From the NCBI RefSeq assembly GCF_903819335.1, contig NZ_CAIJDE010000050.1, positions 62,001-126,000 of the forward strand: 64,000 bases of DNA, written 5' to 3'. Both the position numbers and the translations under genes were made by a program. Source of the stretch: Flavobacterium panici. Its GTDB lineage: Bacteria; Bacteroidota; Bacteroidia; Flavobacteriales; Flavobacteriaceae. The notes below the pieces were generated by a model that made no database searches, was not told the DNA's origin, and saw nothing but the letters and a program-made list of their open reading frames with translations. Shown here one piece after another: positions 53,848 to 62,449 of this stretch. Every line of letters begins with the position of its first letter. The first letter of the stretch is position 1.

Positions 53848-53997
53848 GTGCCGATAGGCACTAAATATCGGTAGCCATAATGTTTGATATTTGTTGGTGT
53901 GCCGTAGGTACGCAACAGAATGGCTATTGCGTACCTACGGCACGCTAAATTGTTTTGCATCCCTAATTTTCTACCGATATTTAGTGCCTATCGGCAC
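53848..53997. repeat. Nested-palindrome unit 1 (GTGCCG family)
   Basis: Outer left arm GTGCCGATAGGCAC and AAATATCGGTAG (53848-53874), inner arms GTGCCGTAGGTACGCAAC and GCGTACCTACGGCACGC, outer right arm CTACCGATATTTAGTGCC with TATCGGCAC (53971-53997). Upstream 53729-53847 shows no gene. Confidence 0.9.
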
Positions 53998-54041
53998 ACT
54001 CTTGATTCGCATAAATTGCTGCTTTTCGATTAAACAGAAAC

Positions 54042-54195
54042 GTGCCGTTAGGCACATAATATCGGTAGTCATTTGGGTTCGGTATTCGTTGGCGTGCCGT
54101 AGGTACGCAACAGTTATTGTTATGTTGCGTACCTACGGCACGCTAAATTGTTTTCCATCCCTCATTTTCTACCGATATTTAGTGCCTAACGGCAC
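54042..54195. repeat. Nested-palindrome unit 2
   Basis: Same layout as unit 1: GTGCCGTTAGGCACATAATA with TCGGTAG (54042-54068), inner GCGTGCCGTAGGTACGCAAC, complement TGCGTACCTACGGCACGC, and the right arm CTACCGATATTTAGTGCC with TAACGGCAC ending at 54195. Confidence 0.9.
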
Positions 54196-54253
54196 AAAGT
54201 ATACATTTTTAACTGGTTCACAAAAATCATTATTTTCAACTACTAAAAGAAAC

Positions 54254-54405
54254 GTGCCGTTAGGCACATAATATCGGTAACAATAATGTTTGATATTCGT
54301 TGGCGTGCCTTAGGTACGCAACATAACAATAACTGTTGCGTACCTACGGCACGCTAAAATTTGGTTCCATTTCCATTTCTACCGATATTTAGTGCCTGAC
54401 GGCAC
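54254..54405. repeat. Nested-palindrome unit 3
   Basis: Same layout; the inner left arm is GCGTGCCTTAGGTACGCAAC, one base off the others, and the inner right arm keeps GCGTACCTACGGCACGC, so it now carries a mismatch. A 58-base spacer before it (54196-54253) is nearly identical to those before units 4 and 5. Confidence 0.9.
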
Positions 54406-54463
54406 AAAGTATACATTTTTAACTGGCTCACAAAAATCATTATTTTCAACTACTAAAAGAAAC

Positions 54464-54617
54464 GTGCCGTTAGGCACATAATATCGGTAGATATTTAAAA
54501 TTCGGTGCTCGTTGGCGTGCCGTAGGTACGTGACAAAACGATAGATGTTACGTACCTACGGCACGCTAAAATTTGGTTCCATTTCCATTTCTACCGATAT
54601 TCAGTGCCTGACGGCAC
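54464..54617. repeat. Nested-palindrome unit 4
   Basis: Same layout. The inner arms differ together from the other units: GCGTGCCGTAGGTACGTGAC with TTACGTACCTACGGCACGC, so the outermost pairs change while the core CCGTAGGTACG holds. Confidence 0.9.
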
Positions 54618-54675
54618 AAAGCATACATTTTTAACTGGCTCACAAAAATCATTATTTTCAACTACTAAAAGAAAC

Positions 54676-54827
54676 GTGCCGTTAGGCACATAATATCGGT
54701 AGATATTTAGAATTCGGTATTCGTTGGCGTGCCGTAGGTACGCAACATAACAATAACTGTTGCGTACCTACGGCACGCCAAATTAATTCAACTCTTGTTT
54801 CTACCGATATTTAGTGCCTGACGGCAC
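54676..54827. repeat. Nested-palindrome unit 5
   Basis: Same layout, ending with CTACCGATATTTAGTGCC and TGACGGCAC. The flank after it (GGCATAAATTGCT) resembles the flank after unit 1 (CGCATAAATTGCT), consistent with later units having been added inside one ancestral locus. The sirtuin gene starts 49 bases later. Confidence 0.9.
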
Positions 54828-54875
54828 ACTCAATATTGGCATAAATTGCTATTTTTATCTTTTAATAAATTTCAA

Positions 54876-55577
54876 ATGAAAAAGAAACTTGTTGTTTTAA
54901 CCGGCGCCGGAATTAGTGCCGAAAGCGGTATTAAAATCTTTCGTGACAGCGATGGTTTATGGGAAGGTCACGACGTTATGGAAGTTGCAACTCCCGAAGG
55001 CTGGAATAAAAATCAGGAATTGGTTCTCGATTTTTACAATAAAAGACGCCAGCAGCTTAAGGAGGTACAGCCCAATTTAGGACATCAAATTTTAGCCGAA
55101 TTAGAAAAAGATTTCGACGTTTATATCATTACCCAAAATGTTGACGATTTACATGAACGTGCCGGAAGTACCAAAGTTTTACATTTGCATGGAGAATTAT
55201 TAAAAGTGAGAAGTGTTAGAAATCGAAATTTAATTTTAGACTGGACAGCCGATTTACTGACGGGTGATTTAGATGAAAACGGACATCAGTTACGACCGCA
55301 TATTGTGTGGTTTGGAGAAGAAGTTCCGGCACTGGAAGAAGGAATTGATATAACCGAAACAGCAGATTATTTTGCCGTAATTGGAACTTCATTACAGGTT
55401 TATCCTGCGGCAGGTTTGATTTCTTATGCTCCCAGCACAACGCCTGTTTTTTATATTGATCCAAAACCTATTTCAATTCCCAATATTCGAAATAAAGTAG
55501 AAGTGATTGCCAAAACAGCAACCGAAGGCGTTGCTGAGATGAAGACAAAACTATTTGAATTAGAAAATTTATCATGA
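54876..55577 (+). CDS. cobB: NAD-dependent protein deacylase, sirtuin (CobB-like)
   Basis: A sirtuin of 233 residues when started at ATG 54876 (MKKKLVVLTGAGISAESG); the open frame extends to 54846 but this start fits the family. It has GAGISAESGI, TQNVDDLHERAG and the catalytic HLHGE, then LRPHIVWFGEEVP. The zinc-binding cysteines usual after the catalytic His are absent: KVRSVRNRNLILDW follows with no Cys. This is a known trait of Bacteroidota sirtuins. The stop overlaps the next start by four bases. Confidence 0.92.
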   Translation: MKKKLVVLTGAGISAESGIKIFRDSDGLWEGHDVMEVATPEGWNKNQELVLDFYNKRRQQLKEVQPNLGHQILAELEKDFDVYIITQNVDDLHERAGSTKVLHLHGELLKVRSVRNRNLILDWTADLLTGDLDENGHQLRPHIVWFGEEVPALEEGIDITETADYFAVIGTSLQVYPAAGLISYAPSTTPVFYIDPKPISIPNIRNKVEVIAKTATEGVAEMKTKLFELENLS

Positions 55578-56266
55578 ATATTGAAACAGCATTACAGCAA
55601 TTATCACAATTTAATTTTGTGACTCAGTTACTTATTTTTTCTTTAGAAAATATAAGTCTTTTATTGCTGGCGGTTTTAATTGGAAAAATAATGGAACCCG
55701 CAAATACTGTTTTGAATCCAAAAGATCGAAAATGGGTTATTTCCTGCCTGATCTGCAATATATTTATTACCGCTCTGGGTTTTGAATTGTATCAATTAGA
55801 GATCATTAAAATTGATTTTTCCCATGATCTAGTTTCTATTATTATCGATATTTTACTGCTCATCGTTTTAATGGATTTTTTCATGTTTTGCTTTCATTAC
55901 CTGGCGCATACTTTAAAATGGTTTCATCCCATTCATAAACTGCATCACACTCATATTGAAACCAGTGTTTATAGTTTGTTTGTGCTTCATCCTATAGAAA
56001 CTTTGGGCTTTGGTTTTATCTGGCTCATTTTGATTTCTATTTTTCAGCTCAATTATATCAGCCTTACGGTTTATTTATTTCTAAACCTGATGTACGGCAT
56101 ATTCGGACATCTGGAAAAAAATATTTTCCCTGCATTTTGGTACAAAAATTATTTCACCAAATGGATTTCTACGACAAAATTTCATTCGGATCATCATAAA
56201 AACCAATCCCATAATTTTGGTTTTTATTTTACTTTTTGGGATAAAATCTTCAAAACCATTATTTAA
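55574..56266 (+). CDS. Sterol desaturase / fatty acid hydroxylase family protein
   Basis: A 230-residue membrane protein with four TM segments and the histidine clusters of the fatty acid hydroxylase superfamily: FHYLAHTLKWFHPIHKLHHT and STTKFHSDHHKNQSHNFG near the end. These bind a di-iron centre. Substrates may be a fatty acid, sterol or carotenoid. The ATG overlaps the sirtuin stop by four bases, so the pair is coupled. The link between the two functions is not clear. Confidence 0.88.
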   Translation: MNIETALQQLSQFNFVTQLLIFSLENISLLLLAVLIGKIMEPANTVLNPKDRKWVISCLICNIFITALGFELYQLEIIKIDFSHDLVSIIIDILLLIVLMDFFMFCFHYLAHTLKWFHPIHKLHHTHIETSVYSLFVLHPIETLGFGFIWLILISIFQLNYISLTVYLFLNLMYGIFGHLEKNIFPAFWYKNYFTKWISTTKFHSDHHKNQSHNFGFYFTFWDKIFKTII

Positions 56267-56323
56267 ATTAAAAGTTAGGGCATAATAAAGCTTCAGTAAT
56301 TTTCAGAAGTTTTAGCAATCACC

Positions 56324-56331
56324 TATATTTG
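56324..56331 (+). promoter_or_regulatory. -7 promoter box of purB
   Basis: TATATTTG followed by CA matches TAnnTTTG. The upstream TTG at 56329 lies in the box; the true purB ATG is at 56356. Confidence 0.7.
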
Positions 56332-56355
56332 CACCTTTCGAAAAACAACATAACA

Positions 56356-57702
56356 ATGACTACTCTAAACGAATTGAATGCTATATCGCCAATTGACGGA
56401 AGATATAGAAATAAAACTCAAAATTTAGCACCTTTCTTTTCTGAAGAAGCTTTAATAAAATACCGTGTACTGGTTGAAATTGAATATTTCATCGCTTTAT
56501 GCGAAATTCCTTTACCTCAGCTTTCTGGCGTAAATGCAGACTTATTTGACAGTTTAAGAAATATCTACAAAAATTTCTCTACAGAAGATGCGCTTTGGAT
56601 TAAAGAAACAGAAAAAGTAACCAACCACGACGTAAAAGCGGTTGAATATTTTATTAAAGATGCTTTTGAAAAATTAGGATTATCTCAATACAAAGAGTTC
56701 ATTCACTTCGGATTAACATCTCAGGATATCAACAATACTGCCATTCCGCTTTCTACAAAAGAAGCTTTTGAGCAGGTTTATACACCATCATTAATTGCTG
56801 TAATTTCTAAATTAAAGGAATTAAGCGTTGAATGGAAAGATATCCCAATGCTGGCACGCACACACGGACAGCCGGCTTCTCCTACTCGTTTAGGAAAAGA
56901 AATTTTGGTTTTTGTAGAGCGTTTAGAAGAGCAGATGCGTTTGTTGTTCAATATCCCGTTTGCAGCTAAATTTGGCGGTGCAACAGGAAACTTTAATGCA
57001 CATCATGTGGCATATCCGCAAATTGACTGGAAAAAATTCGGAACTAATTTTGTTGAAAATGAATTAGGTTTACAACATTCTTTTCCAACAACTCAAATCG
57101 AACATTACGATCATTTTGCAGCATTTTTTGATGGTTTAAAAAGAATCAACAATATCATTATCGATTTAGATCGTGATATCTGGACGTATGTTTCAATGGA
57201 TTATTTTAAACAAAAAATCAAAGCAGGCGAAATTGGTTCATCGGCAATGCCGCATAAAGTAAACCCTATTGATTTTGAAAACTCAGAAGGAAACTTAGGA
57301 ATTGCCAATGCTATTTTCGAACATTTATCTGCTAAACTTCCAATTTCAAGATTACAGCGTGATTTAACAGACAGTACAGTTTTACGTAATGTTGGTGTGC
57401 CAATTGGGCATACAATTATTGCTTTTGAAGCTACGCTGAAAGGTTTGAACAAATTATTACTAAACGAAAGCAAATTTGCTGAAGATTTAGAGAAAAACTG
57501 GGCAGTTGTTGCAGAGGCTATTCAAACTATTTTACGTCGCGAAGCGTATCCAAATCCGTATGAGGCCTTAAAAGGTTTAACAAGAACTAACGAAGCTATT
57601 GATAAAAACGCAATTCATAATTTTATTGCGACTTTAGAAGTTTCTGATGCTGTTAGAGCCGAATTAATGCAGATAACACCTAGTAATTACACAGGAATTT
57701 AA
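56356..57702 (+). CDS. purB: Adenylosuccinate lyase
   Basis: A 448-residue enzyme of purine synthesis that removes fumarate from SAICAR and adenylosuccinate. The start is the ATG at 56356 (MTTLNELNAISPIDGRYRNK); the upstream in-frame TTG at 56329 is in the promoter. Motifs are KVTNHDVKAVEYFIK, FGLTSQDINNTA, ARTHGQPASPT, and the signature IGSSAMPHKVNPIDFENSEG. The length matches the long Escherichia coli type. A strong terminator follows. Confidence 0.98.
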   Translation: MTTLNELNAISPIDGRYRNKTQNLAPFFSEEALIKYRVLVEIEYFIALCEIPLPQLSGVNADLFDSLRNIYKNFSTEDALWIKETEKVTNHDVKAVEYFIKDAFEKLGLSQYKEFIHFGLTSQDINNTAIPLSTKEAFEQVYTPSLIAVISKLKELSVEWKDIPMLARTHGQPASPTRLGKEILVFVERLEEQMRLLFNIPFAAKFGGATGNFNAHHVAYPQIDWKKFGTNFVENELGLQHSFPTTQIEHYDHFAAFFDGLKRINNIIIDLDRDIWTYVSMDYFKQKIKAGEIGSSAMPHKVNPIDFENSEGNLGIANAIFEHLSAKLPISRLQRDLTDSTVLRNVGVPIGHTIIAFEATLKGLNKLLLNESKFAEDLEKNWAVVAEAIQTILRREAYPNPYEALKGLTRTNEAIDKNAIHNFIATLEVSDAVRAELMQITPSNYTGI

Positions 57703-57723
57703 AGAAAACCTAAAATATTTTGT

Positions 57724-57758
57724 CAAAAAAAGCTATCTTTATCGAGATAGCTTTTTTT
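57724..57758 (+). terminator. Terminator of purB
   Basis: AAAAAGCTATCT and AGATAGCTTTTT form a perfect stem with a loop of about 7 bases and a T8 run, 22 bases after the purB stop. Confidence 0.92.
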
Positions 57759-57830
57759 TATTTTAACTCGGGAAGTTTTTTAGCCCAGATTACTTCACCT
57801 AACTTTTATTTTTTATAGGAGTTCAGTGAA

Positions 57831-57838
57831 TATATTTG
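57831..57838 (+). promoter_or_regulatory. -7 promoter box for the antiporter gene
   Basis: TATATTTG followed by CA matches TAnnTTTG. Transcription should begin near 57844, leaving a leader of about 100 bases. Confidence 0.6.
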
Positions 57839-57947
57839 CAATGAAAAGCCTTTTGCGAAAAAAGCCATATTTTTTTGTAGTTGAAGAGCGACCAACGGAA
57901 GCTCCTGAAACTATTTAAAAAATAGGCGTTTTGAGTAAAAGCTTGAA

Positions 57948-60221
57948 ATGGAAAGCTGGATTAAGCTCCTGAAAAAATACCACTTTATGATTGCCTTAAA
58001 TGCCGCTGCAGAAACTACACATCATTTACAACCTTTAATTAGTGATCTGGGATTAATCCTGATGACTGCCGGAATTGCCGTACTATTATTTAAAAAAATG
58101 AAACAACCGCTGGTTTTAGGATACCTCATTGCAGGATTCCTGGCCGGAAACCACTTTGATTTTTTCCCATCAATTACAGAAATGAAAAGTGTAGAGGTTT
58201 GGGCAGAAATTGGTGTAATCATTCTTCTTTTTAGTTTAGGACTCGAATTTAGTTTTAAGAAATTAATGAAAGTTGGAGGAACAGCCTCCATTACAGCCAG
58301 TACGCAAATTATAACCATGGTTTTACTGGGGTATCTGGTAGGACGATGGATGGATTGGTCACAAATGGACAGCATTTTTTTAGGCGTAATTTTATCGATT
58401 TCATCCACAACAATCATTTTAAAAACCTTTGATGAACTGGGCGTTAAAGCGCAAAAATTTGCCGGAATCGTTATTGGCTCTTTAATTGTACAGGATATTG
58501 TAGCCATTTTAATGATGGTATTGCTCTCTACAATTGCAGTAAGCCAGCAATTTTCAGGAAGCCAGTTATTAATGTCCGTTTTAAAACTTATATTTTTCCT
58601 TACTGTTTGGTTTTTGGGCGGTATCTTTTTTATTCCCACGCTTCTTAAAAAAGCAAAACATTTACTGACAGATGAAATGCTGCTTATTATTTCTATCGCA
58701 TTATGTCTTACTATGGTAATTTTTGCTTCAAATGTTGGATTTTCTCCAGCTTTAGGCGCTTTTATAATGGGATCGATAATTGCCGAAACAACACAGGCTG
58801 AACATATTGAACATTTAATAAAACCGGTTAAGGATTTATTTGGCGCAATATTTTTTGTATCTGTGGGAATGTTAATTGACCCTAAAATGTTGTATACGCA
58901 TGCTGTTCCGGTAGCTATATTAACTGTCGTGACTATTTTAGGACAATCTGTAAGTTCAACAATAGGCGCATTACTGGCAGGACAGCCTCTTAAACAATCG
59001 GTGCAGACGGGAATGAGTTTGTCTCAAATTGGTGAATTCTCGTTTATTATTGCAACATTAGGAATGACATTAAATGTTACCAGTTCCTTTTTATATCCTG
59101 TTGTTGTAGCTGTTTCGGCAATAACCACTTTTACAACTCCGTTTATGGTAAAATATGCCGTGCCTTTTTCTCATTTCTTAGAACAAAAACTGCCTAAAAA
59201 ATGGGTTAAAAATATCAACCGATACAGTATGAACGCGCAGGCAATAAAATCAGTCAGTATTTGGCAGAAAGTATTAAATGCCTATGTAATTCAAATTATA
59301 CTGCATACCGCTATCATTACGGCAATTATTTTATTATCGTCAAAATTTGTAGCTCCTTTAGTGGCCGATACCAGATTTGGAAATACTTTGGCCGCACTTA
59401 TTACGCTGGTAGTTATTGCACCATTTTTATGGGCACTTTCACTTCGTCGTATAGCTGCCGAAGAAGTCGAATTATTATGGGAAGAACGTAAATATCGAGG
59501 TGCGCTGTTAATGATGATTTTAATACGCATGAGCCTTGGTTTATTTTTTGTTGGTTTTTTATTGAATATATTCTTTTCTCCTTTGGTCGCATTCGTAGCA
59601 TTGGTAATTGCTATTGGAGTTTATCAAATATTCCCTAAAAAATTAAATGAGCAGTATCACAGGATAGAAAATCATTTTTTGAAAAACCTCAACGATCGTG
59701 AAAACAAAAAAATAGACAGAAGATATGCCAATTTAATGCCGTGGGACGGTCACATGTCTATTTTTGAGATTGGGAAAGAATCAAACATTGTCGGAAAAAC
59801 TTTAGAAGAACTAAGAATCAGAGAACTCATGGGAATTAATATTGCGTATATACGACGCGGTGAAGTTACAATTCCAATTCCTTCAAAAAATGAACGCCTG
59901 TTTCCCGGTGATGAAATTTCTGTAATTGGTACCGATGCCCAAATTACCGAGTTCACGAAATACCTGACTCAAAATGAAAATGAAGCTCCAAAAGCAGTTG
60001 AAGAAACTGAAATTGTTTTACGTCAGTTAGAAGTTTCCCAAGAAGAATTTACACAAAAAAGCATTGGTCAATTTAGAGGAAAAACCGGAGCAATGGTCGT
60101 AGGAATTGAACGAAACGGAAATCGTATTTTAAATCCTGAATCGAGTTTACTTTTACAGCCAAATGACATTATATGGGTTGTAGGAGACAGAAGAAAGATG
60201 AGTGAGCTTCTGAGAGGCTAA
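57948..60221 (+). CDS. CPA2-family cation:proton antiporter with C-terminal RCK_C domains
   Basis: A 757-residue inner-membrane protein. The first 400 residues are the Na+/H+ exchanger fold (LGYLIAGFLAGNHFDFFP, FSLGLEFSFKKLMK, ISSTTIILKTFDELG, GAIFFVSVGMLIDPKM). A second hydrophobic part (about 445-565) follows, then two TrkA-C (RCK_C) domains (about 600-675 and 685-757; FPGDEISVIGTDAQ, LQPNDIIWVVGDRR). No Rossmann RCK_N domain is present. It may start at ATG 57987 (MIALNAAAET) instead. It is likely a potassium or sodium/proton exchanger controlled by a ligand. Confidence 0.9.
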   Translation: MESWIKLLKKYHFMIALNAAAETTHHLQPLISDLGLILMTAGIAVLLFKKMKQPLVLGYLIAGFLAGNHFDFFPSITEMKSVEVWAEIGVIILLFSLGLEFSFKKLMKVGGTASITASTQIITMVLLGYLVGRWMDWSQMDSIFLGVILSISSTTIILKTFDELGVKAQKFAGIVIGSLIVQDIVAILMMVLLSTIAVSQQFSGSQLLMSVLKLIFFLTVWFLGGIFFIPTLLKKAKHLLTDEMLLIISIALCLTMVIFASNVGFSPALGAFIMGSIIAETTQAEHIEHLIKPVKDLFGAIFFVSVGMLIDPKMLYTHAVPVAILTVVTILGQSVSSTIGALLAGQPLKQSVQTGMSLSQIGEFSFIIATLGMTLNVTSSFLYPVVVAVSAITTFTTPFMVKYAVPFSHFLEQKLPKKWVKNINRYSMNAQAIKSVSIWQKVLNAYVIQIILHTAIITAIILLSSKFVAPLVADTRFGNTLAALITLVVIAPFLWALSLRRIAAEEVELLWEERKYRGALLMMILIRMSLGLFFVGFLLNIFFSPLVAFVALVIAIGVYQIFPKKLNEQYHRIENHFLKNLNDRENKKIDRRYANLMPWDGHMSIFEIGKESNIVGKTLEELRIRELMGINIAYIRRGEVTIPIPSKNERLFPGDEISVIGTDAQITEFTKYLTQNENEAPKAVEETEIVLRQLEVSQEEFTQKSIGQFRGKTGAMVVGIERNGNRILNPESSLLLQPNDIIWVVGDRRKMSELLRG

Positions 60222-60476
60222 GATTCTGAGATGCTAAGTTTCTAAGATTCTAAGTTTCTAAGATTCTGAGATACTAAGTTTTTTTCTTTACGAATATATC
60301 TTAAAAAAAGAATCTAAGATGCTAAGTTTCTAAGATTCTGAGATACTAAGTTTTTTTCTTTACGATATATCTTAAAAAAGGTGCTAAATTTGTAAGCCAC
60401 TAAGAGTTTAACCTCTCAAAAAACTTAGAAACTTAGCACCTTAGTATCTTTAAAAAAATCTTAGCAACTTAGAAAC
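60222..60476. repeat. CTAAGATTCTGAG-type repeat region
   Basis: Built of short words such as GATTCTGAGATACTAAG and GATGCTAAGTTTCTAAG. A block of about 60 bases (TTTCTAAGATTCTGAGATAC, AAGTTTTTTTCTTTACGA) occurs twice in direct order, and the right end (ACTTAGAAACTTAGCACC, TTAGTATCTT) is its reverse complement. It separates the convergent antiporter and peroxiredoxin genes. Confidence 0.85.
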
Positions 60477-61115
60477 TTATTTATTCGGCTGCGGAGTTAA
60501 ACGCAGATAAGGTTTAATAGGCGTATGACCTTTTGGGAATTTTGCCGGAATATCACTGTCAGGAACAGCTGGCGTAATTACTACATCTTCACCATCTTTC
60601 CAGTTTGCCGGAGTAGCTACGCTGTAATTTGCCGTTAATTGCAAACTGTCAATTACACGAAGCAATTCGTCAAAATTTCTTCCCGTTGAAGCCGGATAAG
60701 TCAATGTTAATTTAATTTTTTTATCAGGCCCAATAACAAAAACAGAACGTACAGTAAATTTATCGCTCGCATTTGGGTGAAGCATATCATATAGATTCGC
60801 TATTTTTTTATCCTCATCGGCAATAATTGGAAAATTAACCTCTGTATTTTGAGTTTCGTTGATATCTTTAATCCACTCTTTGTGCGACTCTAAACCGTCT
60901 ACACTTAAAGCAATTACCTTCGTATTTCTTTTGGTAAATTCCGGAACATAGTTCGCTACAGTTCCCAATTCAGTAGTACAAACCGGAGTAAAATCTGCCG
61001 GGTGCGAAAATAAAACGCCCCATGAATCTCCTAACCATTCATGAAAATTGATTGGTCCTTGTGTGGTTTCTGCATGAAAATCCGGAGCTATATCGCCTAA
61101 TCTTAATGTTGACAT
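60477..61115 (-). CDS. 1-Cys peroxiredoxin (Prx6 type)
   Basis: A 212-residue peroxidase. The peroxidatic Cys is C46 in HPADFTPVCTTELGTV, and the SVDGLESHKEWIKDI block and DEDKKIANLYDML are typical of the Prx6 subfamily, whose members reduce peroxides with one Cys. The C-terminal extension (about 160-212, with GEDVVITPAVPD and GHTPIKPYLRLTPQP) is also characteristic. Bacillithiol, suggested by bshC in the window, could be its reductant, but this is an inference. Confidence 0.95.
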   Translation of the reverse strand: MSTLRLGDIAPDFHAETTQGPINFHEWLGDSWGVLFSHPADFTPVCTTELGTVANYVPEFTKRNTKVIALSVDGLESHKEWIKDINETQNTEVNFPIIADEDKKIANLYDMLHPNASDKFTVRSVFVIGPDKKIKLTLTYPASTGRNFDELLRVIDSLQLTANYSVATPANWKDGEDVVITPAVPDSDIPAKFPKGHTPIKPYLRLTPQPNK

Positions 61116-61304
61116 AATTTATATTTTTTAGTTCCTCTAAAATTAACTAAAAAATACATTTAGAAAACACGTAAGAATTAAAAAAAAGTTAAAATTCTAC
61201 ATTCTCTATCTAATTACTATTTTAATTTGGTTTTAACACATAGAAACATAGCTTTTTGTAATGTTTACGGAATTATAAGTCTCTTTCTTCAACTGCAGAA
61301 ATTG

Positions 61305-61384
61305 CTCGCAAAGTCGCAAAGACGCAAAGTTTAATAAAGAAAACTTAAAAAAGAAAAAACTTTGCGTCTTCGCGACTTTGCGAG
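61305..61384. repeat. CTCGCAAAGTCGCAAAGACG-type inverted repeat
   Basis: CTCGCAAAGTCGCAAAGACG (61305) pairs with CGTCTTCGCGACTTTGCGAG (61365-61384), with one extra TTTGCG/CGCAAA word. It lies in the 342-base gap between the peroxiredoxin and AEC genes. The remainder of the gap has the palindrome below and no gene. Confidence 0.85.
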
Positions 61385-61415
61385 ATTAAAAAAAATTAAA
61401 TCTTAGCGTCTTCGC

Positions 61416-61433
61416 TCCCGATAGCTATCGGGA
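61416..61433. repeat. 18-bp perfect palindrome TCCCGATAGCTATCGGGA, copy 2
   Basis: Identical to 13392-13409. It sits between CTTAGCGTCTTCGC and TTGCGAG, where the neighbouring copy of that word reads CTTCGCGACTTTGCGAG, so it appears placed inside the repeat word. Confidence 0.9.
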
Positions 61434-61457
61434 TTGCGAGATTAAAAAAATAAGCAT

Positions 61458-62369
61458 TTAAATAAACCCCACCACAAAATACCAAATCGCAAGCGTTACA
61501 AACGAAACAGGAATCCCAAAACCAATCATCATACTGCTTAATTTTGGCTTTAAACCATAAGTCGAAGCCAGAATTGCGCCAGTAATCATGGGCGCCATGG
61601 CGATTTCTATAATCGTAATTTTTATAGCTTCAGAATGCTGGTTAAAAACAAAAACATAAAAAATAAAAATAATAAGCGGCGTTACAATAAGACGGAAGAA
61701 AAGTCCCAGACGAAGAAATTTCCAATGTTTGCTGTTTCGATCAAAAGTCAATTGCAATCCAACCGAAAACAAAGCCAAAGGCGTAACCAAACTTCCCAGT
61801 TTTAATAAAAAAGGCTGAATATTCGAATCTAAATCATAATCAAAAACGTTCAGCAAACACGCCGCGACGAAGGTAATAAACGGAGGAAACAAAAGAATCT
61901 TCTTTGCAATACTTTTAAAATCCGGGCTTCCTTTAGAATAAAAAGCCGCCACAAAAACACCCAAAGTCGAAACCACCACAAAAGTTCCCGGCTGATCTAC
62001 CAATACTGCCGTTTCTAAACCCTTTTTTCCAAACAAAGCCTCAACAATAGGATATCCCAAAAACGATGAGTTGCTTAGTCCCGCAGTCAGGATCAAACAG
62101 CCTATCAATTTATTTGACCAGCCCAGTCGTCGTCCTAAAAAATGAAAAAACACAAAAGCCAGGAAAAAACTAATCCACCCCGCTCCTATTGGGAACAATA
62201 ATTCGTTGCTCCATTTTATCTTCGGAATATGATATAAAGTTATCGCCGGAAGGCAGACATAAATAACAATTTTATTAATCGTTTTATAAATAGGAGTTGG
62301 AAACCGCTTTACATGCTGCAAAAGCAATCCTAAAAATAAAAAGAAGAATATTATAATAAAGTTGTTCAT
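61458..62369 (-). CDS. AEC family transporter (auxin efflux carrier-like)
   Basis: A protein of 303 residues from the ATG at 62369 (MNNFIIIFFFLFLGLLLQ); the frame also has an upstream ATG at 62387 that adds six residues. There are 8-10 membrane segments in two halves. The TAGLSNSSFLGYPIVEALFG segment and the FSVGLQLTFD region are typical of the AEC family, whose bacterial members export malate, malonate or related acids. Substrate unknown. Confidence 0.88.
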   Translation of the reverse strand: MNNFIIIFFFLFLGLLLQHVKRFPTPIYKTINKIVIYVCLPAITLYHIPKIKWSNELLFPIGAGWISFFLAFVFFHFLGRRLGWSNKLIGCLILTAGLSNSSFLGYPIVEALFGKKGLETAVLVDQPGTFVVVSTLGVFVAAFYSKGSPDFKSIAKKILLFPPFITFVAACLLNVFDYDLDSNIQPFLLKLGSLVTPLALFSVGLQLTFDRNSKHWKFLRLGLFFRLIVTPLIIFIFYVFVFNQHSEAIKITIIEIAMAPMITGAILASTYGLKPKLSSMMIGFGIPVSFVTLAIWYFVVGFI

Positions 62370-62449
62370 ATCAAGGGTTAGTGACAAAAATAGGAATTTA
62401 TAAATTGATGTATAAAACTTATTACACCTAATTAAAATTAACCTCGCAA

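Noticed and set aside
53891..54271. 126-residue open frame in the nested-palindrome array
   Set aside because: It reads through repeat units, shows the same TYGTLNCF-type words twice because of the repeat, and has no RBS or promoter; it is an artefact of the array.
53848..54827. CRISPR array
   Set aside because: Repeats are about 150 bp with long internal inverted arms and near-identical spacers, and no cas genes are present. CRISPR arrays have short repeats and unique spacers.
57841..57918. 25-codon frame before the antiporter (MKSLLRKKPYFFVVEERPTE and on)
   Set aside because: Its ATG is three bases after the promoter box and so upstream of the predicted transcription start; it is unlikely to be in the mRNA.
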